DNA of 64,000 nt from Hydrogenophaga sp. BPS33 (GCF_009859475.1 NZ_CP044549.1:6253501-6317500), one strand, 5' to 3'; positions 1-8,835 are shown, counted from the stretch's first letter. Numbers and translations: made by a program. Notes: generated by a model from the sequence alone, not told the origin.

Positions 1-506
1 AGCAAGGTGAGCGCATAGGCATCCAGCGCACCCGGGCGCTCGCCGGTCATCCACGGCGAAGCCTTCTCGGCCATGGCTTCGATCTCGCCCAGCAAGCCCC
101 GGTACGCCTTGGCCGCGAAGGCGCGGATCGACTGCTTCGTCGCCTCGTCGTCGGCAAACTTGTCGGGCATGAACACGTGGGTGAACGTGGGGTGCACGGT
201 GTTGTTCATCCAGGTCAGGGCCTGCAGCGCGCGCGTGCGCGCCAGTCCCGAGGCGGGCAGGATGCCGGCCTGCGGCAGCTTGGCATCCAGGTGCAGCAGG
301 ATGGCCACGATCTGCGTGATCACCTGGTCATCGTCCACCAGCACCGGCACCTGGCCGCGCGGGTTGATCGCCAGGTACTCGGGGCTGCGCTGCTCGTTCT
401 TGTGCAGCTTGACACTGTGCGGCTCGAACTCGACACCCGAGAGCTCGAGCATGCTGTGCGGCACGAAGGAACACGCGCCGGGGGCGAAATAGAGTTTCAG
501 GCTCAT
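1..506 (-). CDS. Glutathione S-transferase, 3' part outside window
   Basis: The minus strand reads MSLKLYFAPGACSFVPHSML from an ATG at 506 and stays open to base 1, giving 168 visible residues. The N-terminal thioredoxin-like fold is clear: LYFAPGACS, then INPRGQVPVLVDD, the cis-proline loop that binds glutathione in GSTs. An all-helical second domain follows (ARTRALQALTWMNNTVHPTF, then a PWMTGERP segment). The family conjugates glutathione to electrophiles or acts as a peroxidase; the substrate cannot be told. It is likely cytosolic. It lies 22 bases downstream of the topB stop on the same strand and may be read through from it. The stop codon lies to the left of the window. Confidence 0.85.
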   Translation of the reverse strand, partial: MSLKLYFAPGACSFVPHSMLELSGVEFEPHSVKLHKNEQRSPEYLAINPRGQVPVLVDDDQVITQIVAILLHLDAKLPQAGILPASGLARTRALQALTWMNNTVHPTFTHVFMPDKFADDEATKQSIRAFAAKAYRGLLGEIEAMAEKASPWMTGERPGALDAYALTL

Positions 507-528
507 GCGGACAATCCTTTGGAAAAAA

Positions 529-3471
529 TCAGCTGAGGTGCTGGCCCACGAGGCCGGCGATCTCGAACATCGTCACCTGGTCCTTGCCGAACACCGGGCG
601 CAGCTTGGCGTCGGCGTTCACGCGGCGCTTGTCGGTGGCGTCCTGCAATCCGTGGGCCTTGATGTAGTCCCATAGTTTTTTCACCACCTCGGGACGCGAC
701 ACCGCGCCTTCGCCAATCACCGCCGCGAGTGCGGCGCTGGGCTGCTTGCCGGTGGCGGCCGTGGTCTTGCGCGGTGCCTTCGCCTTCGGGGTGGTCTTGG
801 TCGCCGCGGTTTTCTTCGCCGCGGGTGCCTTCTTGGCCGGGCCCGCAGCGGTCTTCGTCGGCGCGCCGGCCGCTGCCTTGCGCGGCGGGAACTTGCTGGT
901 GCGCGGCTCGAATTCGAAGTTCACCTTGCCGGCCTCCTTGTCCCAGGCCAGGAAGGCCTTGAACGCGCGGCGTGTGCGCATGGAAACAAACTTGTCGAGC
1001 AGGTCGGTCTTGCCGGTGTCCAGCAGCTTGCTCATCTGCTCGCGCGCCACGGGCTGCTGCAGGATGATCTTGCCGCTCTTGAAATCGCAGGTGGGCGTGG
1101 GTTGCGCCATCGTGGGCACGGCCTTCTCGCACACGTAGTTGCTGCCGTGCTCGAACACCGCACCACCGCATTTGGGGCAGCGCCCGAGCGACTCGCTGCC
1201 GGTGAAGTCCACCAGCTCGCCCGATTCTTCGCCCTTCTTGTCATCGCCGAAGTCGAATTCGAGCTTCCAGTTCTTGTCTTCTTCGTTGTACTTGATGACG
1301 ATCTCGGCCACGAAAGGCCAGCCGGCCTTGGAGCGAAAGCCCTCGAGCGGTCCGATCTTCTTGTCGCGCAGCAGTTGCTCGGCCTCCTCCGGCTCGAAAG
1401 TACGGCCGGCCGGTGACTTCCCGAACGAGAAGCCGCAGCCTTCGCTGTTGCCGTTGGCACCGGTGCAGGCATAGCGCCGGTAATTCTCTTTCACCACGCC
1501 ACCGCAATTGGGGCAGGGCGTGGACAGCGTCGTGTAGTTGCCCGGGATGGTGTCGCGGTCGTACTCCTTGGCTTTCTTCACCATGCGTTCGGTCATGGCG
1601 GCGATCTCGCCCATGAAGGCGGTGCGGCTGAGCTTGCCCTGCTCCATCTGCGAGAGTTTGTATTCCCACTCGCCGGTGAGTTCGGCCTTGGAGAGTTCTT
1701 CCACCTGCAGACCGCGCAGCAGCGTCATGAGCTGAAAGGCCTTGGCGGTCGGGATGAGCTCGCGTCCTTCGCGCAGCATGTATTTCTCGGTCAACAGGCC
1801 TTCGATGATGGCTGCGCGCGTGGCTGGCGTGCCCAGGCCCTTTTCCTGCATCGCTTCGCGCAGTTCGTCGTCGTCCACCAGTTTGCCCGCGCCTTCCATG
1901 GCGCCCAGCAGCGTGGCTTCCGAGTAGCGCGCAGGCGGTTTGGTCTTCAGCGCCTTGGGCTCCGCCGATTCGGTGCGCACGGTCTCACCTTCGCGCACCG
2001 GCACCAGGTTCTGGCCCTTGTCGCCATCCTTGGCATCGGCCACGTCCTCGGCCGCTTCCTTGCCGTACACGGCCATCCAGCCCGGTTTGACGAGCACCTT
2101 GCCTTCGGTCTTGAAGTTGTGGTTCAACACCGTGCTGATCCGGGTCGTCACCGTGAATTCGGCGCTCGGGAAAAACACAGCAAGAAAACGGCGCACCACC
2201 AGGTCGTACAGCTTCTGCTCCGCTTCGCTCAGGCCACTGGGCGCCTGCAGCGTCGGGATGATGGCAAAGTGGTCCGACACCTTGCTGTTGTCGAAAACGC
2301 GCTTGCTCGGACGGATGTAGTTGTTGCTGAGCGCCGTCTGCGCGTGCGGCGCGAGGTGCTTCATGCCGCTGCCCGCCAGCATCTCGAAGGTCTGCTTGAC
2401 CGTGGGCAGGTAGTCCTCGGGCAGGGCGCGCGAATCGGTACGCGGGTAGGTCAGCGCCTTGTGGCGTTCGTACAGGCTTTGCGCCAGTTGCAGGGTGGTC
2501 TTGGCCGAGAAGCCGAAGCGCCCGTTGGCTTCGCGCTGCAGGCTGGTCAGATCGTAGAGCAGGCCACTGGCTTGCGTGGTGGGCTTGCTCTCTTCCTTCA
2601 CGCTGGCGGCCTTGCCGCGCACGGCTTCGGCAATGGCCAGTGCGTCGCGCTGGTTCCACACGCGGTCGGCGCGCAACTCGGCATCGGCGTCTTCGCCCGT
2701 GGGCTTCTTGAAGTTCGGATCGAACCACTTGCCCGGGTACTCGCCGGCTTCGGCCAGGAAAGAGGCGTGGATTTCCCAGTAATCGCGCGCCTTGTGCGCG
2801 CGGATCTTTTCTTCGCGTTCGACGACGATGGACAACGTGGGCGTCTGCACCCGGCCCACCGTGGTGAGAAAGAAGCCACCATCGCGCGAATTGAATGCCG
2901 TCATGGCGCGCGTGCCGTTGATGCCGACCATCCAGTCGGCCTCCGAGCGGCTGCGCGCGGCGTCGGCCAGGCCGCGCATCTGCTCGTCGCTGCGCAGTTG
3001 TTCGAAACCATCGCGGATCGCAGCCGGCGTCATCGATTGCAGCCACAGCCGTTGCACCGGCTTGCCCAGACCCTGGTAGCTGCCGTTCTTGAAGCCGCCA
3101 GCGTACTGTTCGATCAAGCGGAAGATGAGCTCCCCCTCGCGGCCCGCGTCGCACGCATTGATGAGGCGGGACACGTCCTTGCGCTTGGCCAACCTGACCA
3201 CAGCGGACAGGCGCGACTTGGTCTTGTCGATCGGCTTGAGTTCGAAGTAGGGTGGCAACACCGGCAGGTGAGCGAAGCTCCACTTGCCGCGCTTCACATC
3301 GAATTGCTCGGGCGCGGCAATCTCCACCAGGTGGCCCACGGCGGAGGTCACGACGTACTTGTCGTTCTCGAAGTGGTCGTCGTGTTTGTCGAACTTGCCC
3401 GCCACCGGGGTAAGCGCACGCACGATGTCTTGGGCCACGGATGGCTTCTCGGCAATGACCAGGGTTTTCAT
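529..3471 (-). CDS. topB: DNA topoisomerase III with H1-like linker and C-terminal SWIB domain
   Basis: Type IA topoisomerase that passes one DNA strand through a transient break and decatenates replication or recombination intermediates. The 980-residue product starts with a TOPRIM domain (MKTLVIAEKPSVAQDIV; DAGREGELIF near 110). The active-site tyrosine lies in LTYPRTDSRALPED near 340. Two C-terminal zinc-finger-like segments follow (CPNCGG...C...C from about 655; CPKCGG...C from about 755). Then comes a linker of roughly 50 residues made of Lys, Ala, Pro and Thr (for example KKAPAAKKTAATK), like histone H1 tails. The last 75 residues are a SWIB/MDM2 fold (VVKKLWDYIKAHGLQD, FEIAGLVGQHL). 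E. coli TopB is about 650 residues, so the extra length is the tail. It is divergent from a SET-domain gene across a 96-base spacer holding a 16-base palindrome. Confidence 0.95.
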   Translation of the reverse strand: MKTLVIAEKPSVAQDIVRALTPVAGKFDKHDDHFENDKYVVTSAVGHLVEIAAPEQFDVKRGKWSFAHLPVLPPYFELKPIDKTKSRLSAVVRLAKRKDVSRLINACDAGREGELIFRLIEQYAGGFKNGSYQGLGKPVQRLWLQSMTPAAIRDGFEQLRSDEQMRGLADAARSRSEADWMVGINGTRAMTAFNSRDGGFFLTTVGRVQTPTLSIVVEREEKIRAHKARDYWEIHASFLAEAGEYPGKWFDPNFKKPTGEDADAELRADRVWNQRDALAIAEAVRGKAASVKEESKPTTQASGLLYDLTSLQREANGRFGFSAKTTLQLAQSLYERHKALTYPRTDSRALPEDYLPTVKQTFEMLAGSGMKHLAPHAQTALSNNYIRPSKRVFDNSKVSDHFAIIPTLQAPSGLSEAEQKLYDLVVRRFLAVFFPSAEFTVTTRISTVLNHNFKTEGKVLVKPGWMAVYGKEAAEDVADAKDGDKGQNLVPVREGETVRTESAEPKALKTKPPARYSEATLLGAMEGAGKLVDDDELREAMQEKGLGTPATRAAIIEGLLTEKYMLREGRELIPTAKAFQLMTLLRGLQVEELSKAELTGEWEYKLSQMEQGKLSRTAFMGEIAAMTERMVKKAKEYDRDTIPGNYTTLSTPCPNCGGVVKENYRRYACTGANGNSEGCGFSFGKSPAGRTFEPEEAEQLLRDKKIGPLEGFRSKAGWPFVAEIVIKYNEEDKNWKLEFDFGDDKKGEESGELVDFTGSESLGRCPKCGGAVFEHGSNYVCEKAVPTMAQPTPTCDFKSGKIILQQPVAREQMSKLLDTGKTDLLDKFVSMRTRRAFKAFLAWDKEAGKVNFEFEPRTSKFPPRKAAAGAPTKTAAGPAKKAPAAKKTAATKTTPKAKAPRKTTAATGKQPSAALAAVIGEGAVSRPEVVKKLWDYIKAHGLQDATDKRRVNADAKLRPVFGKDQVTMFEIAGLVGQHLS

Positions 3472-3490
3472 CTCTACAATCGGCTTTCAC

Positions 3491-3506
3491 GCGCGTGTAC
3501 ACGCGC
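3491..3506. promoter_or_regulatory. 16-base perfect palindrome between topB and the SET gene
   Basis: The sequence GCGCGTGTACACGCGC reads the same on both strands and sits 20 bases before the topB start and about 60 bases before the SET-protein start, in a 96-base divergent spacer. The flank also repeats GCGCACCTGC twice. A symmetric site between two divergent genes is a good operator candidate, but no regulator is identified and GC-rich alternating sequence could arise by chance. Confidence 0.4.
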
Positions 3507-3567
3507 ACATGGGCATGCGCGCACCTGCGCGCACCTGCATGAAACAACCTTACCAAATAAATCGGCC

Positions 3568-4104
3568 GTGACGAAAAGCACCCGCGTGAAGCAGAAGCGC
3601 CTCCCATCTGCCCCAGCCGCTTCGGCCGTGCCCCCGGGCCGCCGCATCCAGACCCGACGTTCCGGTGTGCACGGCAAGGGCGTGTTCGCCGTGGCGGACC
3701 TGGTCGAAGGTGAACCGCTGATCGAATACGTCGGCGAAATCATCACCTGGAAGGAGGCGCTGCGCCGCCACCCACACGACCCGAGCGACCCGAACCACAC
3801 GTTCTACTTCCACATCGACGAGAAGCACGTGATCGACGCCAAGGTGGGCGGCAACTCGGCGCGCTGGATCAACCACAGCTGCAAGCCCAACTGCGAAGCA
3901 GACGTGGAAGACGGCCGCGTGTTCATCCGTGCTCGACGCGACATCAAGGCCGGTGAAGAGCTGTTCTACGACTATGGCCTGGTGATCGACGAACCCTACA
4001 CGCCCAAGCTCAAGGCCGAGTACCCCTGCTGGTGCGGGGCCAAGAAGTGCCGCGGCACGCTGCTGGCGCCCAAACGCGGGGGCCGAGCGTCCAAGTTGGG
4101 CTGA
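3568..4104 (+). CDS. SET-domain protein-lysine methyltransferase-like protein
   Basis: The 178-residue product is almost entirely one SET domain. Visible motifs are GVHGKGVFAVADLVEGEPLIEYVGE, split here as GVHGKGVFA and EYVGEII; the pseudoknot NHSCKPNCE; ELFYDYGLV; and a CWCGAKKCRG post-SET-like cysteine cluster (CxCx4C). These are the S-adenosylmethionine- and lysine-binding parts of eukaryotic-type SET methyltransferases. The start is taken as GTG 3568; GTG 3586 is also possible. There is no ATG in frame nearby and no clear ribosome-binding site. The first 25 residues are basic (TKSTRVKQKR). It is divergent from topB, whose lysine-rich tail is a conceivable substrate. birA starts 46 bases downstream. 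Function in bacteria is mostly untested. Confidence 0.85.
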   Translation: MTKSTRVKQKRLPSAPAASAVPPGRRIQTRRSGVHGKGVFAVADLVEGEPLIEYVGEIITWKEALRRHPHDPSDPNHTFYFHIDEKHVIDAKVGGNSARWINHSCKPNCEADVEDGRVFIRARRDIKAGEELFYDYGLVIDEPYTPKLKAEYPCWCGAKKCRGTLLAPKRGGRASKLG

Positions 4105-4150
4105 ACATGACCCCCACGCTCCACCGCTGCGCGGATCGCGGCGTTTCACC

Positions 4151-4954
4151 ATGACGGATTTGCTCCGGCACGCGGAAGCCATCTGGGAGGCCGTGGTGCC
4201 CACACTGCCCGGCTTCACGGTGGAGGTGCTGCCCAGCATCGACTCGACGAGCAGCGAACTCATGCGCCGCGCGCGCTCGGGTCTTCTCGATCCGGTGCTG
4301 TTGACCGCGGAAGAACAAACCGCAGGACGCGGCCGGCTGGGCAAAGGCTGGCACAGCAGGCCGGGCCAGTCGCTCACGTTCTCCATCGCACTGCCGCTGG
4401 CACCGGCAAGCTGGTCGGGCCTGTCGCTCGCGGTCGGGGTGAGTCTGGCGCACAGCCTGCACCCCGACATCCGCCTGAAGTGGCCCAACGACCTCTGGCT
4501 GCAGCAGCGCAAGCTCGGCGGCATTCTGGTGGAGACGGCGAGCCACGGTGAAGCGTCGACCGGCCTGCGCATGGTGGTGATCGGCGTGGGCATCAATATC
4601 GCACGGCCCGAGGCGGCGGTGATGACGGCCCAGGCGAGCGCCAACGCCGCCAGCCTGCCGGCCATGGCGCCTGCGGGTCTGGCCGAGCTGGAGGTGGGCA
4701 TCACGGCTGGCGAGGCACTGGAGCGCGTGGCGCCCACGCTGATCCGGGATGTGCTGGCATTTGCGTCTCAAGGATTCGGTGCCTTCGCGCAACGCTTTGC
4801 CCAGCGCGACGCCCTGCAAGGCTTGGCGGTGCAACTGTCCGATGGCACCCGGGGCACCGCCTGCGGGGTCGACGACAGCGGTGCCTTGCAGGTATTGACC
4901 GAGCGGGGCATGCAGGCCGTGACCAGTTCGGAAGTGAGCGTGCGCCCGTGCTGA
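4151..4954 (+). CDS. birA: Biotin--[acetyl-CoA-carboxylase] ligase, HTH-less form
   Basis: Attaches biotin through biotinyl-5'-AMP to the lysine of the acetyl-CoA carboxylase carrier protein. The 267-residue product shows the ligase signature: IDSTSSELMRRA, the GRGRLGKGWHS biotinyl-AMP loop, LRLKWPND-like IRLKWPNDLWL, KLGGILVE and GVGINI. A small C-terminal SH3-like domain ends it. It begins directly with the catalytic domain and lacks the N-terminal helix-turn-helix of E. coli BirA, so it should not act as a repressor of biotin genes. Its final codons overlap the next gene by seven bases, so the two are probably translated together. Confidence 0.92.
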   Translation: MTDLLRHAEAIWEAVVPTLPGFTVEVLPSIDSTSSELMRRARSGLLDPVLLTAEEQTAGRGRLGKGWHSRPGQSLTFSIALPLAPASWSGLSLAVGVSLAHSLHPDIRLKWPNDLWLQQRKLGGILVETASHGEASTGLRMVVIGVGINIARPEAAVMTAQASANAASLPAMAPAGLAELEVGITAGEALERVAPTLIRDVLAFASQGFGAFAQRFAQRDALQGLAVQLSDGTRGTACGVDDSGALQVLTERGMQAVTSSEVSVRPC

Positions 4955-5703
4955 GATGGGTCATCGTCCTGCTGGTGCTGGCCAACGCCGGCTACTTCGC
5001 GTGGACGCAGGGCTATCTGGACGGGCTGGGCATGGCACCGGTCGATCAGCGAGAACCCAAGCGCGTGGAGCAGCAGGTCAACCCCGACGTGTTGCGCCTG
5101 CTCAATGGTCCCAAGGACAGCCTGCCCGCGGCCCAAGCGCCAGAGGCCGCGGTCGACGCCTTGCCACCGCGCCCGGATGTACCTCCCCCCATGGCCACCA
5201 CCCCGCCGGCCGTCCCACCAACGGACGCCGCCGCCGACGCCAAGGGGCCGCGCGCATGCTGGCAGGCCAGCGGCTTCGCCGAAACCCAGGTCGAACTGCT
5301 GCGCGCCGAGTTCGCGCTGCTCGGCCTGAGCGCCGATCAATGGCAATTCACCGAACAGCGCAGCGGCGCGCGTTGGATCGTCTACATGGGGCGCTACGAC
5401 AACGCCGCCCAGGTGGACCGCAAGAAGGCCGAACTGCGTGGCATCGGCGTGAACTTCCGCGAACTCACGGCCTCCGGCCTGGCGCCCGGCCTGGCGCTGG
5501 GAACCTATTCGAGCGAGGCGGCGGCACAGCAAGCGCTGCGAGACACCGAACAGGCTGGTGTGCGGACCGCCAAGGTCGCGCAGGAACGTGCCGAGTCGGT
5601 GTCGTTCACGTTGCGCCTGCCCAGCATCACCGACGCTCAACGCACGGCGGTGGACGGCCTGGGCAAGGCGATGGCGGGCAAGACACTGCGCCGCTGCGCC
5701 TGA
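4948..5703 (+). CDS. Membrane-anchored SPOR-like domain protein
   Basis: The 251-residue product starts at GTG 4948 inside birA and opens with one hydrophobic helix (LRWVIVLLVLANAGYFAW). A proline/alanine-rich stretch (about 65-95) follows, then a conserved region starting at CWQASGF near 106. That region contains GARWIVYMGRYD and ELRGIGVNFRELT, and a second block with the phrase LGTYSSEAAAQQAL, the usual wording of SPOR (peptidoglycan-binding) repeats. The layout suggests an inner-membrane protein with a periplasmic domain. The link with birA is one of position only. It converges on the subtilase gene with a 16-base gap. Exact function is unknown. Confidence 0.7.
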   Translation: MLRWVIVLLVLANAGYFAWTQGYLDGLGMAPVDQREPKRVEQQVNPDVLRLLNGPKDSLPAAQAPEAAVDALPPRPDVPPPMATTPPAVPPTDAAADAKGPRACWQASGFAETQVELLRAEFALLGLSADQWQFTEQRSGARWIVYMGRYDNAAQVDRKKAELRGIGVNFRELTASGLAPGLALGTYSSEAAAQQALRDTEQAGVRTAKVAQERAESVSFTLRLPSITDAQRTAVDGLGKAMAGKTLRRCA

Positions 5704-5719
5704 TCGGCGGCTTGCCGCG

Positions 5720-7666
5720 TCAGCGCAAACGCTGGCGGCGGCGCTGCCGCAGCACCATCGCCAGCACCCAGGCCCACAGGCCCAGGCCCCAAAGCAAACC
5801 GGCGGACCCACCACCGCCTCCGCGTGCAGGCGGGGCCGGCATGGCCGCCACGACCACCACCGAGTCTTCACCTCGACGTCCGAAGTTGTCTGCAATGGAG
5901 AGAGAGAACTCGTAGGTGGCTTCGGATACCAGGGTGGCTTTGGCCACCGCACTCCGATCCGCGGTGATCGAGACGGGCGGGCCACCGACCTGGACCCATT
6001 GGTAGGAAACGATGCTGCGGCCGGGAATCGCCACGCTCGAGCTGCCATCCAGCGTGATCACGGTGCCCGGTTCGACCGTGCCCAGCGGCTTGATCACCAC
6101 CGCGGGGCCGGTGGCCAGTTGCGCCGAGGTGTTCGCATCGAGCATGCCAGCGCCACACGTGGTGGCCGTGCAGTTGCACACGCCCGTGCCCGGCGTACCG
6201 CAGGTGGGCCGGCCGATGACCGTCTCGTGCAGGCGTGCACCGGCTTTCATGCGGTCGATGAGCTGGCGTGGGTTCAGGAACGGGTTGACCGAGAGCATCA
6301 GACTGGCCACCCCCGCAGCTTGCGGCGCCGCAAAGCTGGTACCTTGCTTGTACTCGAAGGTCGGGGCGGTAGGCCCCATGAGGCCCTGGTCGCTGTGGGA
6401 CAACATCAGCGTGAGCCTATCGTCGTCGGCGGGATTGTCGGGCATCGCACCGCCCGGCGCCGAGAGGGCGACGTTGCTGCCAAAGCTCGAATACTCGGCC
6501 TTGAGACCATCCCTGCGAACCGACGCGACCGCCATGACGCGGCGGCAGTCGGCCGGTCGGAGCAAGGTCCGGTCGGTGTTGCCGGCGGCCACCACGACGA
6601 GAGCCCCGGCGCTGGTCACGGCATCGATGGTGCTCTGGTAGCCCGGCGCGCTCGCGCAAGTGCGGTCACCACCAAAGCTGAGGTTGATCACTCTGGCGGG
6701 GTTGGGGTTGGTGGGTTGGCCGTTGACGGGCAGTCCTGCCGCCCAGCGCACGCCGTCGAGCAGGTCGGAAAGCCGCGCGCCGCATTTGCCGGACACACGC
6801 ACCGGCAGAATCCGGGTATTCCAGTTCAGTCCGGCGACGCCAATGGCGTTGTTCGTCTGTGCTCCGATCTGCCCGGCAATGAAGGTGCCATGCCAAGAGC
6901 TGGGCATCAGATTGCAACCGGCAAAAATCAGTTGCGCCTGGTCGGAGGCGTCGATGCCATCCCCCGGGTCGCTGGGGTCGGCGTCGCGGCCGTCACCATC
7001 GTTCGCGATGGCAAGTTCGCTCACCATGTCGCGACCCGGCAGCATGCGGCCGCTGGCCAGGGTCGGCAAATCGGGGTGGTCGAAGCGGATGCCGCTGTCC
7101 ACCACCGCCACGACCGTCGATGCGCTGCCCAGCGTGATGTCCCAGGCATCGGGGAGGTTCAGAGCCGCCAGGTTTCCTGGACCAGGCGCCTGCAGGTGCC
7201 ATTGGCCGCCCGGGTTGAGGCTGAACCCCGGGTCATTCGGCACCGCCAAGCGGGGTACCAGCACATCGGGCTCGACCCAGGCCACATCGGGGTGGAGGCG
7301 CGCACGGCGCACGGCGTTGGCCAACGCGTCGCCGCGCATCGGACGTTCAAAGCGCAGCAGTTGGGCATTGCCCGCGTCGCCCACGACACCCTGGGGCAGG
7401 CCGGCCTCCTTGGCCAGACGGCGCAGGCGTTCGCGGCCCTTGAAGCTGGCGCTTTCCCACTGCTGGCGCTCTCGTCCAACGGCGCGCTCTGCCGTGACCG
7501 CTTCAGTCGGAGAGTCCTTGAGTCCGATGATCAGCCCCGTGGCTTCGCCCCTTGCCAGCAAAGACTGCACCTGAGCCGCCGCCGGCAAGGCGGTGAGCCC
7601 CCCACAAAGGGAAATGGCCCACCACAACGGGGCCCAGAACCAGCGGCGCTGGCGGTTCGCTTGCAT
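5720..7666 (-). CDS. Secreted S8 (subtilisin-like) serine peptidase with GlyGly-CTERM-type tail
   Basis: The 648-residue precursor has a signal peptide (WAPLWWAISLCGGLTALPAAAQ), a pro-region, and an S8 catalytic domain with Asp in VVAVVDSGIRFDHPDL, His in SWHGTFIAGQIGA and Ser in GTSFAAPQAAGVASLML. A PKD-like beta domain follows (VITLDGSSSVA, VSYQWVQVGG). The end is diagnostic: five glycines, a hydrophobic helix (LLWGLGLWAWVLAMVL) and an arginine cluster, the layout of GlyGly-CTERM tails processed by rhombosortases in type II-secreting bacteria. The start is ATG 7666 because AAGGAG lies nine bases upstream; an ATG at 7675 abuts that site. The enzyme is probably exported and trimmed at the surface. 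Substrates are unknown. Confidence 0.9.
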   Translation of the reverse strand: MQANRQRRWFWAPLWWAISLCGGLTALPAAAQVQSLLARGEATGLIIGLKDSPTEAVTAERAVGRERQQWESASFKGRERLRRLAKEAGLPQGVVGDAGNAQLLRFERPMRGDALANAVRRARLHPDVAWVEPDVLVPRLAVPNDPGFSLNPGGQWHLQAPGPGNLAALNLPDAWDITLGSASTVVAVVDSGIRFDHPDLPTLASGRMLPGRDMVSELAIANDGDGRDADPSDPGDGIDASDQAQLIFAGCNLMPSSWHGTFIAGQIGAQTNNAIGVAGLNWNTRILPVRVSGKCGARLSDLLDGVRWAAGLPVNGQPTNPNPARVINLSFGGDRTCASAPGYQSTIDAVTSAGALVVVAAGNTDRTLLRPADCRRVMAVASVRRDGLKAEYSSFGSNVALSAPGGAMPDNPADDDRLTLMLSHSDQGLMGPTAPTFEYKQGTSFAAPQAAGVASLMLSVNPFLNPRQLIDRMKAGARLHETVIGRPTCGTPGTGVCNCTATTCGAGMLDANTSAQLATGPAVVIKPLGTVEPGTVITLDGSSSVAIPGRSIVSYQWVQVGGPPVSITADRSAVAKATLVSEATYEFSLSIADNFGRRGEDSVVVVAAMPAPPARGGGGGSAGLLWGLGLWAWVLAMVLRQRRRQRLR

Positions 7667-7790
7667 GAAGCTCATCTCCTTGGCGAACAAAGGTGAAAGA
7701 CGTAACGACTTATTCTGGCAGGTGGGCTTTCCTCCATGCACCGACAAAACAACCGTTCGGCAGTTCCTCACACCCTTGCCAGCCTTTCGC

Positions 7791-8687
7791 CTAGTGGTCG
7801 GCGGCCAAGCTTGGCTGCGTCTCAAACCAGTCCAGCGCCTCGTTCCACAGCGCCTGAGCCTGGGGCCGGAAGTAGCCCATGTGGCCAATCGGCCCCAGCC
7901 CCATGCCCTGTGGATCGATGGTGACAGTGCGCACCGAAGTGTTGCGGTACCCTGCCATGAAGGCGTCGCGCGAGGCGGGCGGCGCCCAGGCGTCGTCCAG
8001 CGCATTCGCCGCGACGATGGGGAAACGCACTTCATCGAAGCGCTCGGTCACCGCGCTCATCTGCGGATCGTCGAAGAAGTAGCGCGGAAAGCGACACCAT
8101 TGGCGCCACTGGCGGTACACGTCCAGCGGCAGGTCTTCGCCCATGCCGAGGCGGCTCCAGGGCAGGTAGCCCGCCAGACGCGTCCACACCGGGCCGATCA
8201 CGCGCCACAACAACAGCACGCGCACCTGCTCGCGCAGCGGCATCCAGCCGTGCCAGCCCGCGCCGGTGGCAAAGGTGTAGGCGCCATCGACCCAGTCGTG
8301 GCGCGGCAGCAGGCCCAGCGCATGGCCACCATAGGAATGGCCGACGATGTAGAGCGGCATGCCTTCCTGCCGCATGGCTTGGACACCCGCGGCCAGATCG
8401 AGCCGGCCCCAGTCGAGGTAGTTCATGCGAAAGCCCTTGAGCGTGGACGGCGCCGAGGCGCCGATGCCGCGGTAGTCGAGCGTGAGCACGTCGAAACCCC
8501 GCCGCGCGGCGTGTTCGGCAAAGCGTTTGTAGAAACCTTGCGGCACGGCGGTAGCACTGCCCACCACGATGTGGGCGCGCGGCGGCGTGGGACTGCGGTA
8601 GCGCCGCGCCGCCAGGGCGTAACCGTCGGCAGCGGTCAGCGTGAGCGGTTCGACGCGGATCTGCGGGCTGGCTTCGGAGGGGGGCAT
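7791..8687 (-). CDS. Alpha/beta hydrolase family protein
   Basis: The 298-residue product is an alpha/beta-fold hydrolase. The nucleophile elbow is GHSYGG near residue 130, preceded by LTLDYRGIGAS and the oxyanion region IVVGSATAVPQGFYKRFA. The candidate acid is in ANALDDAWAPP, and the histidine lies near the C terminus (GPIGHMGYFRP). A lid-like insertion of about 60 residues, rich in tryptophan and arginine, separates them. No signal peptide is seen, so it is likely cytoplasmic. ATG 8687 has AGGAG seven bases upstream. The family includes esterases and thioesterases; the substrate cannot be assigned. It sits between the subtilase and gapA on the same strand, with the gapA terminator just upstream. 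Confidence 0.8.
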   Translation of the reverse strand: MPPSEASPQIRVEPLTLTAADGYALAARRYRSPTPPRAHIVVGSATAVPQGFYKRFAEHAARRGFDVLTLDYRGIGASAPSTLKGFRMNYLDWGRLDLAAGVQAMRQEGMPLYIVGHSYGGHALGLLPRHDWVDGAYTFATGAGWHGWMPLREQVRVLLLWRVIGPVWTRLAGYLPWSRLGMGEDLPLDVYRQWRQWCRFPRYFFDDPQMSAVTERFDEVRFPIVAANALDDAWAPPASRDAFMAGYRNTSVRTVTIDPQGMGLGPIGHMGYFRPQAQALWNEALDWFETQPSLAADH

Positions 8688-8790
8688 GGCGTCGCTCCTG
8701 GACGAACGGGGATGGGTCTGGCAATTTATCGAACGGTCGTGCTATTTTCAATCCCCCGCTGTCGCGCAGGCGCGCCCGAACGGGCAACAA

Positions 8791-8813
8791 AAAAAGCGCC
8801 CGAAGGCGCTTTT
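8791..8813 (-). terminator. Intrinsic terminator of gapA
   Basis: On the minus strand AAAAGCGCC pairs perfectly with GGCGCTTTT across a TTCG tetraloop, followed by a run of T. It lies 22 bases past the gapA stop, the expected place for a Rho-independent terminator. Confidence 0.9.
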
Positions 8814-8835
8814 CTGGATCGCGACAGGAACGCGC

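Noticed and set aside
2119..3567. Long N-terminal extension of the SET protein
   Set aside because: It is antisense to topB and lacks any domain; the SET fold starts after 3568.
7667..8035. N-terminal extension of the subtilase
   Set aside because: The extra 123 residues overlap the neighbouring hydrolase, and a ribosome-binding site plus signal peptide mark the start at 7666.
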